DNA from: Vibrio sp. 99-8-1 | Lineage (GTDB): Bacteria > Pseudomonadota > Gammaproteobacteria > Enterobacterales > Vibrionaceae | Length of the DNA: 64,000 bases | Direction: 5' to 3' | Assembly: GCF_013114595.1 (NCBI RefSeq) | Contig: NZ_VTXE01000008.1 | Location: forward strand, 62,001-126,000 | Part shown: piece after piece, positions 44,277 through 53,380 of the stretch | Layout of the letters: each line of letters starts with the position of its first letter | Numbering within the stretch: the first letter of the stretch is position 1 | Program-made: the position numbers and the translations under genes | Notes under the pieces: model-generated | Seen by the model: only the letters and a program-made list of their open reading frames with translations | What the model was told of the DNA's origin: nothing | The model's database searches: none

Positions 44277-44963
44277 CTACAACACACGATTATCCCCACC
44301 GCTGTAGGCAATAATCTGGCTTATTTCACTTAAACTGCGTTGTGATTCTTGCTGCCATTTAAGAAACGCCGTGTTGGCAGCTTTTAACGCTCTTTTGCTT
44401 CCTCGCCCTGAATCAATAATGTCGTAGTTTCGAAGATAGGACTCAACATCCGAAGAAAGAATAAAGGTATCAACGCCAAGCTGTCGTAATGCGTATGGCC
44501 CCGTGTTACCACCCAAGCGTTTTCCATTCTTCTTTAGGTATTCCCATAAGCCAATCACGTCGTCAGCCGGCCACTGAGCAACCATATGACCAAATGAACC
44601 ATGCTCAATAGAGGCAGAGTGAATCATATGCGCGTTATCGGCAATCGACATCACCTTAGTTAAATGCCGAATAATGGCTTTGTCTTGTGCTTTTGCTTCC
44701 CACTGCTCTTGAGAAAGCATCAATAAAGGTTCTACTCTAAATTGAAAAAACAACTCTTCAAAATTTGGCCACTTTTTACGCACCACATCCCAAGAAATTC
44801 CGCATTGAAAAACCTTCATCGAGAATGCAGATAACCATCGGTCATTACTGATTGCGGCGACATCAGCAGCAGATAACGGCTGGCTAACCAACTCCTCAAG
44901 ACGAACCTCGCCACCTTTTCGTTCCGCTGCTCTGGCATAAATAACGTCAAATTTTTCCATCAT
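44277..44963 (-). CDS. DNA-3-methyladenine glycosylase I family protein
   Basis: About 228 residues from ATG 44963 (MMEKFDVIYARA); a longer frame upstream has no family similarity. Tag-like features: SNDRWLSAFSMKVFQCGISWDVVRKKWPNFEELF (FQxGxSW, as in Tag), and FDP-type helix-hairpin-helix with LGGNTGPYALRQLGVDTFILSSDV. The usual Tag zinc-binding cysteines and histidines at both termini are not evident, so it belongs to the diverged Vibrio/Shewanella branch. Base-excision repair of alkylated adenine is the expected role, but activity is uncertain. Confidence 0.75.
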   Translation of the reverse strand: MMEKFDVIYARAAERKGGEVRLEELVSQPLSAADVAAISNDRWLSAFSMKVFQCGISWDVVRKKWPNFEELFFQFRVEPLLMLSQEQWEAKAQDKAIIRHLTKVMSIADNAHMIHSASIEHGSFGHMVAQWPADDVIGLWEYLKKNGKRLGGNTGPYALRQLGVDTFILSSDVESYLRNYDIIDSGRGSKRALKAANTAFLKWQQESQRSLSEISQIIAYSGGDNRVL

Positions 44964-45085
44964 GTTCTGTTTTTTCCTCAGTATTAATCGGTTAACTCTG
45001 CGGTTTTTGTCATTAAACTCAACCATCTTAAACTAATAGGGCGCGACTTTTAACAAGTCACGCCCTATTCATTGACTCACTAAAG

Positions 45086-47101
45086 CTAATCTACCGATGC
45101 TTTACATACCTCTTTTTGTATCGCTGCTGGGGCTGGCTCATAATGACTTAATGTCATGCTGAAGCTACCTTCACCTCCTGTTAATGCTCGCAATCGACGA
45201 GAGTAGTCTTGTAACTCATTAATTGGAGACTTCGCTTTTAATAAAGCAAAGCTATTGGGTTGAGTCTCTGTACCTTCGATTAACCCTCTGTTAGCAGATA
45301 AATCACCGGATACGTCACCCACCGATTGAATAGGAATATGAAGGTTTATCTGCACTATCGGTTCTAACACGATTGGGTCGGCATTATTAACCGCATCTAG
45401 GAAAGCTTTTTTGCCCGCAATAACAAACGCGATTTCCTTAGAATCAACAGAGTGGAACTTGCCATCGTAAACCGTTACTTCGATATCACGCAACGGGTTT
45501 CCAGAAATTGCGCCTTCGTCTAATGCTTGACGAATACCTTTTTCAACTGCTGGAATTAACGCGGTAGGGATAGCGCCCCCCACCACTTTATTCACAAACT
45601 TGAAACCAGTTCCTCGTTCTAGAGGCTGTACCCTTAGCTGTACTTCACCAAACTGACCGGCTCCGCCACTCTGTTTCTTATGACGATAACGCCCCTCTGC
45701 TGGTTGAGTAATGGTCTCGTAATACTCGACACTAGGTTGTGACGTTTCGACCACTAGCTTGTAGATCGACTCCATTTTCTCTAGTGCCATTTTTAAATGA
45801 AACTCTCCTTGGCCACTTAGTAGGGTCTCATTAGTACGAGTTCTATGTTCAATACGCAATGAAGGGTCTTCGGCCACAATACGGTGCAGCACCTCAGACA
45901 GTTTTTGTTCATCCCCTCTTTTAATTGGCTTCACCACCTGACTGTACATAGACTCGGCAAAAGAGAGCGTTCTCATTTTTACATCGTCTTCATCATGAGA
46001 ATCATGAATAACAGAGTCAAAGAACAGGTCATCCACTTTGGCCAGTACGCATAGATCACCCGCAATCGCTCGGTTAATTTCAATACGTTTTTTCCCTTGC
46101 AGCTGATACAAATGTCCCACTTTAAAGGCTTTATTACTCTCACCGACATACAGTTGGCTGCCAGCATTGATCTCGCCTTGGAACACTCTGATGTACGCCA
46201 GCTTACCCATGTATGGGTCAATACTAACTTTGTATACATGCGCGACGGTATGTTCCAAGGTATCACAATCTACTGGAATCAATTTGCCCTGTTTTTCCAG
46301 CAATGGAGGGTTCCCCTCATAGGGCATAGGCATAATTTCTGCCAAGGTTTTTAGCAGCAGTGGAATACCGGCTCCCGTCTCGGATGAGACAAAACAGATA
46401 GGGACAATATGCTCGGTCCGGAGTGCTTCTTCAAAGGGATCATGAAGTTGGTTTGGCGTCAGTTCCGAACCTTGTTCCAGATAAATCTCCATTAACTGTT
46501 CGTCGACTTCAATCACTTGATCAACTAAAGCTTCATGTGCGCGACTCACATCATTAAACAGTGTCTGTTGGTCATATTCTGGGGTAAAAAAACAATCAAT
46601 CACTGAGTCACCATCCTGAGCAGGAAGGTTTATTGGTAAACAAGCATCTCCAAAATGCTCGTTAATCACCGACATCAGTTCAATTATTTTCTTAGGGTTT
46701 AAGTCGATCTTATTTACCACAATCATCTGGCATTTCTTCTGCTGTTTGGCAAAGGAAAACAGACGATCTGACACTTGGCTGATTGGGGTATTCGCATCCA
46801 CCACTAATGCCGTTGCTTCTACCGCGGGAAAAATGCTCATCGTCCGTCCAAGCAGTTCCGTTTGTCCTGGAGTATCAATAAGGTTCATGCGGTGTTTATT
46901 CCAGCTAAGTGCAACTGGAGTCGCTTCGATACTGTGATGATAATGAATGGATTGCTCATCAAAATCGGTAACAGTGTCTCCTTTATCAACACTGCCAAGA
47001 TGAGATGTTGTTTTTGATTCAAACAGTAAACGTTCAATAAGACTGGTTTTGCCGGTACCACTTTGACCAATGAAGGCAATATTGCGGATTTTATTTGGCA
47101 T
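45086..47101 (-). CDS. Elongation factor G paralogue
   Basis: 671 residues, shorter than canonical EF-G (about 700). GTPase motifs: G1 GQSGTGKTSL, G3 DTPGQTEL, G4 VNKIDLNPK. Later domains contain YHYHKKQSGG-like YRHKKQSGGAGQFGEVQLRVQP (domain IV), and the C-terminal GSFSMTLSHYEPAPAAIQKEV. It is not in a str operon and differs from the main FusA, like the second EF-G-type proteins of many gammaproteobacteria. A role in ribosome recycling or stress translation is possible but not shown. Confidence 0.8.
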   Translation of the reverse strand: MPNKIRNIAFIGQSGTGKTSLIERLLFESKTTSHLGSVDKGDTVTDFDEQSIHYHHSIEATPVALSWNKHRMNLIDTPGQTELLGRTMSIFPAVEATALVVDANTPISQVSDRLFSFAKQQKKCQMIVVNKIDLNPKKIIELMSVINEHFGDACLPINLPAQDGDSVIDCFFTPEYDQQTLFNDVSRAHEALVDQVIEVDEQLMEIYLEQGSELTPNQLHDPFEEALRTEHIVPICFVSSETGAGIPLLLKTLAEIMPMPYEGNPPLLEKQGKLIPVDCDTLEHTVAHVYKVSIDPYMGKLAYIRVFQGEINAGSQLYVGESNKAFKVGHLYQLQGKKRIEINRAIAGDLCVLAKVDDLFFDSVIHDSHDEDDVKMRTLSFAESMYSQVVKPIKRGDEQKLSEVLHRIVAEDPSLRIEHRTRTNETLLSGQGEFHLKMALEKMESIYKLVVETSQPSVEYYETITQPAEGRYRHKKQSGGAGQFGEVQLRVQPLERGTGFKFVNKVVGGAIPTALIPAVEKGIRQALDEGAISGNPLRDIEVTVYDGKFHSVDSKEIAFVIAGKKAFLDAVNNADPIVLEPIVQINLHIPIQSVGDVSGDLSANRGLIEGTETQPNSFALLKAKSPINELQDYSRRLRALTGGEGSFSMTLSHYEPAPAAIQKEVCKASVD

Positions 47102-47478
47102 ATAAGGCTCCTAAAAATTACTGGAAATGATGGTTCAAATTCAAAACATCTTCAGAGTAGGCGGACTTAACCGCCTACTCGTCTTCCACGTCATTTTTCG
47201 GATAGATATATGCAAAGTTACTCCATCAACTTTTAATAACGAATACAGATTGCACCTAAATGCACATAAATAATGTGATTTATTTCATAGCTGTAGCATT
47301 CCTGTAAATAGAACATTAAAAACTGGATATGGATTACAAAAATAACAGCAAAAATAAACCGCAATGCCCATCCGATGAAGCAACATTTAAGTTACTCAAT
47401 AACAAAAACTTGTTGGTAAAAGCGTGTCGTTATGGTGTAGTGTTGAACTCAGAAAAAATCAATCAAGGAGATGCAGTT
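47102..47478. other. Divergent promoter region of the EF-G paralogue and the oxidoreductase
   Basis: The frame of the next gene is open back to 47329, but the 50 extra residues are polar and unlike the family, and the good ribosome site AAGGAG lies before 47479. The gap is therefore read as untranslated upstream DNA of two divergent genes. No other feature recognised. Confidence 0.4.
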
Positions 47479-48474
47479 ATGATCAATCTAGCCGTTATTG
47501 GTACAAATTGGATTACAGAGAAGTTTGTTGAAGCCGCCGTCGGCACAGGAGAATTCCAATTAAGCGCCATTTTTTCACGCTCGATTGACTCAGCAGAAAA
47601 CTTTGCTACCCCACTGCAGACCATCAATTGTCACTATTATGATGACTTACAAGCGATGGCCCAAGATGAGCATATCGATGCGGTTTATATTGCCTCTCCA
47701 AATAGTCTTCACTGTGAACAAGCATGTTTAATGATGACTCATGGCAAAAATGTTATTTGTGAAAAGCCTATTTCATCCAACTACGCTGAAGCACAAAAAA
47801 TGTACGCTTTGGCAGAAGAAAAAGGTGTCATTCTCTTTGAAGCATTCAAAACTGAGTTTTTACCTAACTTTGAAGAGTTAAAGCGCAATTTAGGCAGCGT
47901 CGGCAAGTTAAACTGTGTCAGTCTAAGTTATTGTCAATACTCCTCTCGCTATCAAAAATACCTCAATGGCGAAAATCCAAATACCTTTAATCCTGCCTTC
48001 TCCAATGGCTCAGTGATGGATATTGGATATTACTGTATTGCATTTGCTGTCTCTCTTTTCGGTAAACCTGATCACGTACAAGCCAGTGCTAAGTTATTAC
48101 CGTCCGGGGTTGATGCGTACGGATTCGCTACTCTAGCGTATCCAAATTTTATTGTTTCCATTCAGCACTCCAAGGTCTCTGACGGATACGTACCTAGCGA
48201 AATCCAAGGTGAGAGCGGCGTGATTCTGTTGGATCATTTTTCCGAATGCAGTGGCTTCACTGTAAAACTAAGAAATGGTAAAGCCAAATCTATTAACCTT
48301 ACTCAAGATGAAAACTCCATGAGTTATGAAGCAGTGGCGTTTGCAAAACAGATTGAAGAGGGTGAAATGAACCAAGCTTATGTTCAGCGTTCACTAGAAG
48401 TGTCTGAGGTCATTACTGAGATCAGGAAACAGACTGGGGTAGTTTTCCCTGCCGATGACATGCAAAACAATTAA
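47479..48474 (+). CDS. Gfo/Idh/MocA-family NAD(P)-dependent oxidoreductase
   Basis: 331 residues from ATG 47479 (MINLAVIGTNWITEKFVEA), preceded by AAGGAG. Rossmann start with VIG-TNWI, the family motif VICEKPISSNYAEAQKM (EKP lysine) and the C-terminal dehydrogenase domain with FNPAFSNGSVMDIGYYCIAF. The family oxidises or reduces sugars, inositols and related polyols. The substrate is not evident from neighbours. Confidence 0.85.
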   Translation: MINLAVIGTNWITEKFVEAAVGTGEFQLSAIFSRSIDSAENFATPLQTINCHYYDDLQAMAQDEHIDAVYIASPNSLHCEQACLMMTHGKNVICEKPISSNYAEAQKMYALAEEKGVILFEAFKTEFLPNFEELKRNLGSVGKLNCVSLSYCQYSSRYQKYLNGENPNTFNPAFSNGSVMDIGYYCIAFAVSLFGKPDHVQASAKLLPSGVDAYGFATLAYPNFIVSIQHSKVSDGYVPSEIQGESGVILLDHFSECSGFTVKLRNGKAKSINLTQDENSMSYEAVAFAKQIEEGEMNQAYVQRSLEVSEVITEIRKQTGVVFPADDMQNN

Positions 48475-48530
48475 TATGCCTTTGCTCTAGCAAAGAGCGG
48501 TCATTCGGTATATCTCGTACCGTTACAATA

Positions 48531-48794
48531 CTACGCCACTGCGTTTAACAGAGTTCCTTTATCGTAGTGGCGAGTTTGAGTAAGTTCATTTTGATTGAGC
48601 TGATAAGTCACCATCTTTGACGGTGCTTTCTTCGGGTTCGCTAAGTAAACAACGACACCTTGTGGTTCGCTCTTAGTTGTATTGGTCAGCGCTGATTTTT
48701 CAGCAACTTCATTAATCAACTGTTTGCCCGACTGAATAGACAATACTGGTAGCCCTGTTGCACTCACTCGGTATTTTGTATTTATTGACATCAT
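48531..48794 (-). CDS. Hypothetical protein, 87 residues
   Basis: A small soluble protein, basic and polar (MMSINTKYRVSATGLPVLSI, EPQGVVVYLANPKKAPSKM, NQNELTQTRHYDKGTLLNAVA). No family recognised. The AGGGAATC sequence just before the ATG gives a ribosome site. Confidence 0.5.
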   Translation of the reverse strand: MMSINTKYRVSATGLPVLSIQSGKQLINEVAEKSALTNTTKSEPQGVVVYLANPKKAPSKMVTYQLNQNELTQTRHYDKGTLLNAVA

Positions 48795-48925
48795 TGATTC
48801 CCTACTTAACTCGTAACGAGGTAATCAATGTACAATAATCAGCTATTCGCTCTGTTCAGCGCTTGTCATCGTCGGTTAAAAATTTGTCAGAAGATTCTAG
48901 CAAATGTCAGATTTTGACTAGATCA

Positions 48926-50911
48926 TCATAAACCTTTTTTATACTGATTCTTCACGGTCGGCGCGACACTCTTCGCTAATCCAGCGACCGCATCAGGATC
49001 GCCTCCACTGGCTAAAATAAATTGTTCCACCAGCTGCTGCTCTGTTAAGTTGCGTTTGGTCATGGTGTCAATTTGGCGAAGATCCAGTAGATAGTCGCTA
49101 TAAAGCGTCGACAGATCATTTATCACATCCATGTTCATATAGTGGTACTCACCATACAAACTGTTGTAATGACCTTTTTGCTTATCCACTATATACGGGT
49201 TGTCTTGCAGATTAATAATAGACGTGTGTTTTTGGCATCGTGGCAAACAGCCCTTATTGATGCGCATTTTCTTACACCCCATACTTTGCTGAAATAAGCA
49301 CTGACGGCTAGTAAGTAATGTAATTGGGTGATAAATACTGTGCAGTAACTTGAAACCCTCAGGGCGCACAATTTTCCGCATCTGAAGCTTGCTTAATTCA
49401 TTAGAAATAAACGCACCTGAGCAGTTGAACTCTTCGATTAAGCACTGAATAGCAAACGAGTTAGTAATGTTCATTTGCGGCCCAGCAATCCATTTTATAC
49501 CTTGCTGTTTGGCGATGTAACCAATGCCACTATTGTTCGCCACTAACCACTCAGGTTTAACTTGCTCTATAAACGACAGTGCGGTGTCGTACTCTTTGTC
49601 TATCAATATTGATGGGAACCAAGGGATCAAAAATGAGTGCTGCTGAAAGAGTGCCACCACTTCGTCTAACGTTTTTTCCATTGAACTTGGCAACTCATAA
49701 TAGACCGCGGTTTTGCCATCGCTATGCTGAGAGATCTGCTCTGGTGATGATATCAGCACGGTAATGTTGCTCGGTTCATTTCGCGGTGAATGCTCTGCCA
49801 ATGCAGGAGCATCTATCACGCCACCTGATTTTAAGCTGGTCACCGCCTGACTCATTGGTTCAGGGAGTAAGTGCTTGGTTTTAGACTCGACATTGCGAAT
49901 AATGGCGGTTTTCTTATCGTAGAGTCGCTGCTTAACTTGCTGCTGGCTCTCTGGTGTTGAGCAGGCATACACTTTGCTAAAATGTTTGGCTGAATAGTCT
50001 CTTGGGTTATCAATAAACATATTCTGATGGATATCCGCTTTTAGATAACCATTGGAAAAATCCCGATTAAACACCGTATACAGCTCACTCATATCGGTAA
50101 GCATTTCATCGCCATTGCAGTAAGCGTCGATCTGTTTTCGCCAATTATCCACGACCGTATACACATAGTGGGACTTCTTAATTCTGCCTTCCACTTTCAA
50201 TGAATAGACGCCTGCGTCAGCCAGTGCTTCCAGATCCCCAAACGCGGAGTTGTCTTTCATATTAAGCGGAAAATCACTACCCGCTTCCGTGGTTTGGTAT
50301 TGATCTCGGCAAGGTTGACTGCAACGTCCGCGGTTTCCTGATGCACCATTACGCACAGAGCTTATATAGCATAATCCAGAGAAACCAATACAGTATGAAC
50401 CGTGAACAAAGACTTCCATCAGAACATCATGCTTTAAGCCAAACTGAGCCAAGCGTTTAATTTCATTAATATTAAGTTCGCGAGACAAGTTTACCCGGCT
50501 AACACCAAGCTGGTTAAGCAGTAGAATCTGCCCTTCATTATGGGTATTAAGCTGAGTTGAAGCATGAACATCCAATTGTGGAAAATGATGTTTAAGGATA
50601 TAAGCAAGGCCGAAATCCTGAACAATAACACCATCTATTTTGGTGTTCACCAGCTCTCGCAATAAGCGAGTAACCGCAGGTATTTCATTTTCTAAAATGA
50701 TCACATTTAAAGTGACAAATATTTTACAGTCGTGCTGATGAGCAACCTCGACAACATCATTCAGGTTGTCGAAAGTTAGGTTCTCTGCACGGTTACGAGC
50801 ATTAAATCTATCCAACCCACAATAGATGGCATCTGCACCCGCAACAATAGCGGCTTTTATTGACTCAATGTCACCACCTGGGGCTAACAACTCAAATTGG
50901 CTTTTATCCAC
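48926..50911 (-). CDS. Peptidase U32-family protein (RlhA/YegQ relatives)
   Basis: 661 residues. The N-terminal half is a clear U32 domain: ELLAPGGDIESIKAAIVAGADAIYCGLDRFNAR, HASTQLNTHNEGQI, VFVHGSYCIGFSGLCYISS, and the cysteines of GNRGRCSQPCRDQY, then NMKDNSAFGDLEALADAGVYSLKVEGRIKK. The C-terminal part (about 370-600) has its own cysteines (SRQCLFQQSMGCKKMRINKGCLPRCQKH). U32 proteins in bacteria act in RNA hydroxylation (RlhA, TrhP) or ubiquinone synthesis (UbiU/UbiV) and carry Fe-S clusters; this one is as long as RlhA but its second half looks different, so its substrate is not assigned. Confidence 0.8.
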   Translation of the reverse strand: MDKSQFELLAPGGDIESIKAAIVAGADAIYCGLDRFNARNRAENLTFDNLNDVVEVAHQHDCKIFVTLNVIILENEIPAVTRLLRELVNTKIDGVIVQDFGLAYILKHHFPQLDVHASTQLNTHNEGQILLLNQLGVSRVNLSRELNINEIKRLAQFGLKHDVLMEVFVHGSYCIGFSGLCYISSVRNGASGNRGRCSQPCRDQYQTTEAGSDFPLNMKDNSAFGDLEALADAGVYSLKVEGRIKKSHYVYTVVDNWRKQIDAYCNGDEMLTDMSELYTVFNRDFSNGYLKADIHQNMFIDNPRDYSAKHFSKVYACSTPESQQQVKQRLYDKKTAIIRNVESKTKHLLPEPMSQAVTSLKSGGVIDAPALAEHSPRNEPSNITVLISSPEQISQHSDGKTAVYYELPSSMEKTLDEVVALFQQHSFLIPWFPSILIDKEYDTALSFIEQVKPEWLVANNSGIGYIAKQQGIKWIAGPQMNITNSFAIQCLIEEFNCSGAFISNELSKLQMRKIVRPEGFKLLHSIYHPITLLTSRQCLFQQSMGCKKMRINKGCLPRCQKHTSIINLQDNPYIVDKQKGHYNSLYGEYHYMNMDVINDLSTLYSDYLLDLRQIDTMTKRNLTEQQLVEQFILASGGDPDAVAGLAKSVAPTVKNQYKKGL

Positions 50912-51046
50912 GACTATCTCAATATTTGTCTAATTCATTTTCAGGCGCGTATTCTACTGCTTACTAGCACGTTTTTCTCGCTAATTTTTCTTTTTACTGA
51001 CAGATAAAAAGCAATTTTGTACAAAACATGTTTTTAATATTCATTA

Positions 51047-51062
51047 TATACTCAAGTGACCT
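51047..51062 (+). repeat. Dispersed repeat, second exact copy
   Basis: TATACTCAAGTGACCT, identical to 6927-6942. It lies 36 bp before the AraC gene at 51098 and may overlap that gene's promoter. Confidence 0.5.
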
Positions 51063-51097
51063 AGTGGAAATTGAATCAATAAGCGAAATGGCGAAAG

Positions 51098-51931
51098 ATG
51101 ACCGAAAAGAAAAACAGCATCGAACAAGCTAAATTCCATGTCGCGCAAGAGCTCGGAGGGTTAGAGATCCTCGATGCAAAATATGATAAGCAGAATTTTT
51201 CACGTCACAGCCATGAAGGCTATACCATTGGGGTGATAGAGCAAGGAGCTCAACGTTTCTATCGAACTGGCGGCCACCACATCGCCCCAAAAGACACCAT
51301 TATTTTGGTTAATGCCGACCAAGTTCACAGTGGCCACTCTGCACACGAAGGGGGTTGGCAATACAAAGCCATGTATCCGTTGCCAGAACAGTTCGAAAAC
51401 ATTACCAATGAGCTTGGCTTGCCCAACTATGGTGCTCCCTACTTTATGCAACCCGTGGTTAATGACCCTGAACTGGCAGGTCAGTTACGGCTGGTGTTCA
51501 ATATTCTAGAGCACTCCACCAACCCACTGTTAAGAGAGACGTTGGTGTATGGCACCTTAGTAAAACTGATAGCCAAACATGCTAAATCTCACCTTTCTCA
51601 AACCAGCATAGCAACGCCACAAAAGCAGCTAAGTTTAGTTAAAGAGTTCTTAGATGACTTTCCTCAAACGGATGTCTCATTGGAAGACTTAGCGAAGTTA
51701 TCCGGGATCAGCCCATATCATATGGTTCGCTCCTTTCAAAAAACCTATGGCTTACCACCGCACGCATACCAAATTCAAGCGCGATTACGCTTGGCAAGGA
51801 CGCTGTTAAAGCAAGGACACTCGATTTCCGATGCAGCACAACAAAGCGGCTTTCACGATCAGAGTCATTTTCATCGTCATTTCAAACGTGCCATGGGTTA
51901 CACCCCCGGCCAATATTTAAAGATGCGTTAA
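51098..51931 (+). CDS. AraC-family transcriptional regulator of azlCD
   Basis: 277 residues. N-terminal AraC-type cupin (NFSRHSHEGYTIGVIEQGAQRF, NADQVHSGHSA). C-terminal double HTH (SLEDLAKLSGISPYHMVRSFQKTYGLPPHAYQ, SISDAAQQSGFHDQSHFHRHFKRAMGYTPGQ). AraC proteins of this form often precede azlCD, as here, 119 bp upstream. By inference it controls branched-chain amino acid or analogue export. Confidence 0.87.
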   Translation: MTEKKNSIEQAKFHVAQELGGLEILDAKYDKQNFSRHSHEGYTIGVIEQGAQRFYRTGGHHIAPKDTIILVNADQVHSGHSAHEGGWQYKAMYPLPEQFENITNELGLPNYGAPYFMQPVVNDPELAGQLRLVFNILEHSTNPLLRETLVYGTLVKLIAKHAKSHLSQTSIATPQKQLSLVKEFLDDFPQTDVSLEDLAKLSGISPYHMVRSFQKTYGLPPHAYQIQARLRLARTLLKQGHSISDAAQQSGFHDQSHFHRHFKRAMGYTPGQYLKMR

Positions 51932-52005
51932 CCACCTACCCCATTCATCTCGCCTTGATAAAAACAGGGCGCAACCTCGTACAATATACGCGTTACATCT
52001 CCCTT

Positions 52006-52025
52006 TATACTCAAACTGACCTCAA
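52006..52025 (+). repeat. Dispersed repeat, third variant copy
   Basis: TATACTCAAACTGACCTCAA, a one-base-longer variant of the 6927 and 51047 copies; it lies 25 bp before the azlC start. Confidence 0.45.
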
Positions 52026-52050
52026 TATCCAGATGACAACAGGAGAGAAT

Positions 52051-52776
52051 GTGACTACTGAATCTATCGATTGCAGCCAATTGCAGCACAAGCAGCAACT
52101 CATAAAAGGAGCCATGGCGGTTCTTCCACTCTGTATCGCCGTGCTCCCTTGGGGGGTACTTGCGGGTTCATTTGCCATTGAAGCGGGCCTATCCATTATG
52201 GAGGCGCAAGCAATGTCAGCCATATTATTTGCAGGGTCTGCTCAACTGGTGGCGATTGGAATGTTTAAAGCGGGTGTCGGCTTAGGCACATTGCTGCTTA
52301 CCACTTTTTTCATCACCTCACGACACCTGTTATACAGTGTGACTCTGCGAGAGAAAATCAGCCCTCTTCCTTTTCGCTGGCGATTTATTCTGGGATATTG
52401 GTTAACCGATGAGCTCTTTGCTGTTTGTGCAAACCAATCCAATAGTGAGTTTAATCGCTGGTTTGCTCTGGGTGCTGGGGGAGCGTTCTACCTTATTTGG
52501 AACTTGGCGACGTTTGCAGGCATTGTGGCGGGAAGTTACCTCCCTTCCCTAGCGGAATTAGGGCTGGATTTCGCGGTTGCCGCAACATTTATTGCCTTAG
52601 TGGTACCATCCATGACGAACAAGCCGATCGTCGCATCGGTTGTGGTCTCTCTTACCGCCTCTGTAGTCACAAGTGCCTATCAAATTGAAGGATCATTAAT
52701 GATCGCTTCCATTCTGGGTATGTTTGCCGGTTATTTCTGTGAAATAGCCAATACCAAGTCGGAGGGAGTATCATGA
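52051..52776 (+). CDS. azlC: AzlC, branched-chain amino acid exporter subunit
   Basis: About 241 residues from GTG 52051, whose AGGAGA site is at good spacing; ATG 52033 is an alternative. Seven or so hydrophobic helices with AzlC features: CIAVLPWGVLAGSFAIEAGLS, AMSAILFAGSAQLVAIGMF, FITSRHLLYSVTLREKI, ILGYWLTDELFAVC. With AzlD it forms an inner-membrane exporter. The azlD start overlaps its stop by four bases (ATGA), so the two are translationally coupled. Confidence 0.88.
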   Translation: MTTESIDCSQLQHKQQLIKGAMAVLPLCIAVLPWGVLAGSFAIEAGLSIMEAQAMSAILFAGSAQLVAIGMFKAGVGLGTLLLTTFFITSRHLLYSVTLREKISPLPFRWRFILGYWLTDELFAVCANQSNSEFNRWFALGAGGAFYLIWNLATFAGIVAGSYLPSLAELGLDFAVAATFIALVVPSMTNKPIVASVVVSLTASVVTSAYQIEGSLMIASILGMFAGYFCEIANTKSEGVS

Positions 52777-53084
52777 TCTTGCTGTCAATTTTAGCCATGA
52801 CTTTAATCGTTTTTCTTAGCCGCTACCTATTTTTGGAACCCGCAATACCCTTGAGATTAAACACCACAGCTCAACGAATACTCCGATATTCAAGTCCTGC
52901 GGTTTTGACCGCTATTTGGGCTCCGATTGTTTTTCTACCAGAAGGTCAGCTAAATACAGGTATTAACAACCCCTATTTCATCGCTGCACTACTCGCGGCT
53001 CTGTTGGCGTGGACAAGCAAAAATATCCTGATTACCGCAACCGTTAGTATGGCGGCATTTCTTTTACTGAAGCTGGTTATATGA
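52773..53084 (+). CDS. azlD: AzlD, small exporter subunit
   Basis: 103 residues, four hydrophobic helices: ILAMTLIVFLSRYLFL, LRYSSPAVLTAIWAPIVFL (AzlD motif RYSxPAVLTA), and two more. It overlaps azlC by four bases. The pair exports branched-chain amino acids or analogues. Confidence 0.88.
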   Translation: MILLSILAMTLIVFLSRYLFLEPAIPLRLNTTAQRILRYSSPAVLTAIWAPIVFLPEGQLNTGINNPYFIAALLAALLAWTSKNILITATVSMAAFLLLKLVI

Positions 53085-53095
53085 TCATAAGGCAG

Positions 53096-53135
53096 AAAAA
53101 AAGCAAGCCGCCAGTAACGAGTACTAATGCGGCTT
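53096..53135 (-). terminator. Terminator of the 32-residue ORF transcript
   Basis: Read on the minus strand: AAGCCGC, about 16-nt loop, GGCGGCTT (one unpaired G), then GC and seven T. It lies about 70 bp after the stop of the tiny ORF at 53203-53301. Confidence 0.7.
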
Positions 53136-53202
53136 ATTGCTCAGTGAGCGCCATTCTCTTTATTATCACGAGAGAGGCAAAAACGTATGTTTGAATCAAC
53201 GG

Positions 53203-53301
53203 TTAGGCAAAGGTAAATACCGAGACAACAACCGTGATAGACAACAGACAAATACGCTCAATAAATCCGATAGAGCGATGTTCAATCATTTCAGGTTTCA
53301 T
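53203..53301 (-). CDS. 32-residue hydrophobic ORF behind a palindrome
   Basis: The minus-strand frame starts at ATG 53301 with a good AGGAAG ribosome site 5 bp before it, and encodes MKPEMIEHRSIGFIERICLL followed by SITVVVSVFTFA. It has one predicted membrane helix. The ribosome site is inside the right arm of the perfect palindrome at 53309-53350. A terminator follows. These signs together favour a real small gene. No family recognised; type I toxin or small membrane regulator are possible roles, neither shown. Confidence 0.55.
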   Translation of the reverse strand: MKPEMIEHRSIGFIERICLLSITVVVSVFTFA

Positions 53302-53308
53302 ATTAACT

Positions 53309-53350
53309 TCCTATAGAATTACAATGTATATACATTGTAATTCTATAGGA
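53309..53350. repeat. Perfect 42-bp palindrome
   Basis: The right half (from ATACATTGTAATTCTATAGG A) is the exact reverse complement of the left half, with no spacer and no mismatch. The core is ACAATGTATATACATTGT. It lies between the stop of the LysE gene (53381) and the tiny ORF's start (53301). In RNA it would fold into one stem that hides the AGGA of the ORF's ribosome site; as DNA it could be an operator for a dimeric regulator (PadR/MarR/TetR-like). Confidence 0.9.
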
Positions 53351-53380
53351 GATGCATGTCTAGCAAAAAATGTATAAAAA

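Noticed and set aside
47329..47478. 50-residue extension of the Gfo/Idh/MocA protein
   Set aside because: Polar and not family-like; the ribosome site AAGGAG lies before the later ATG.
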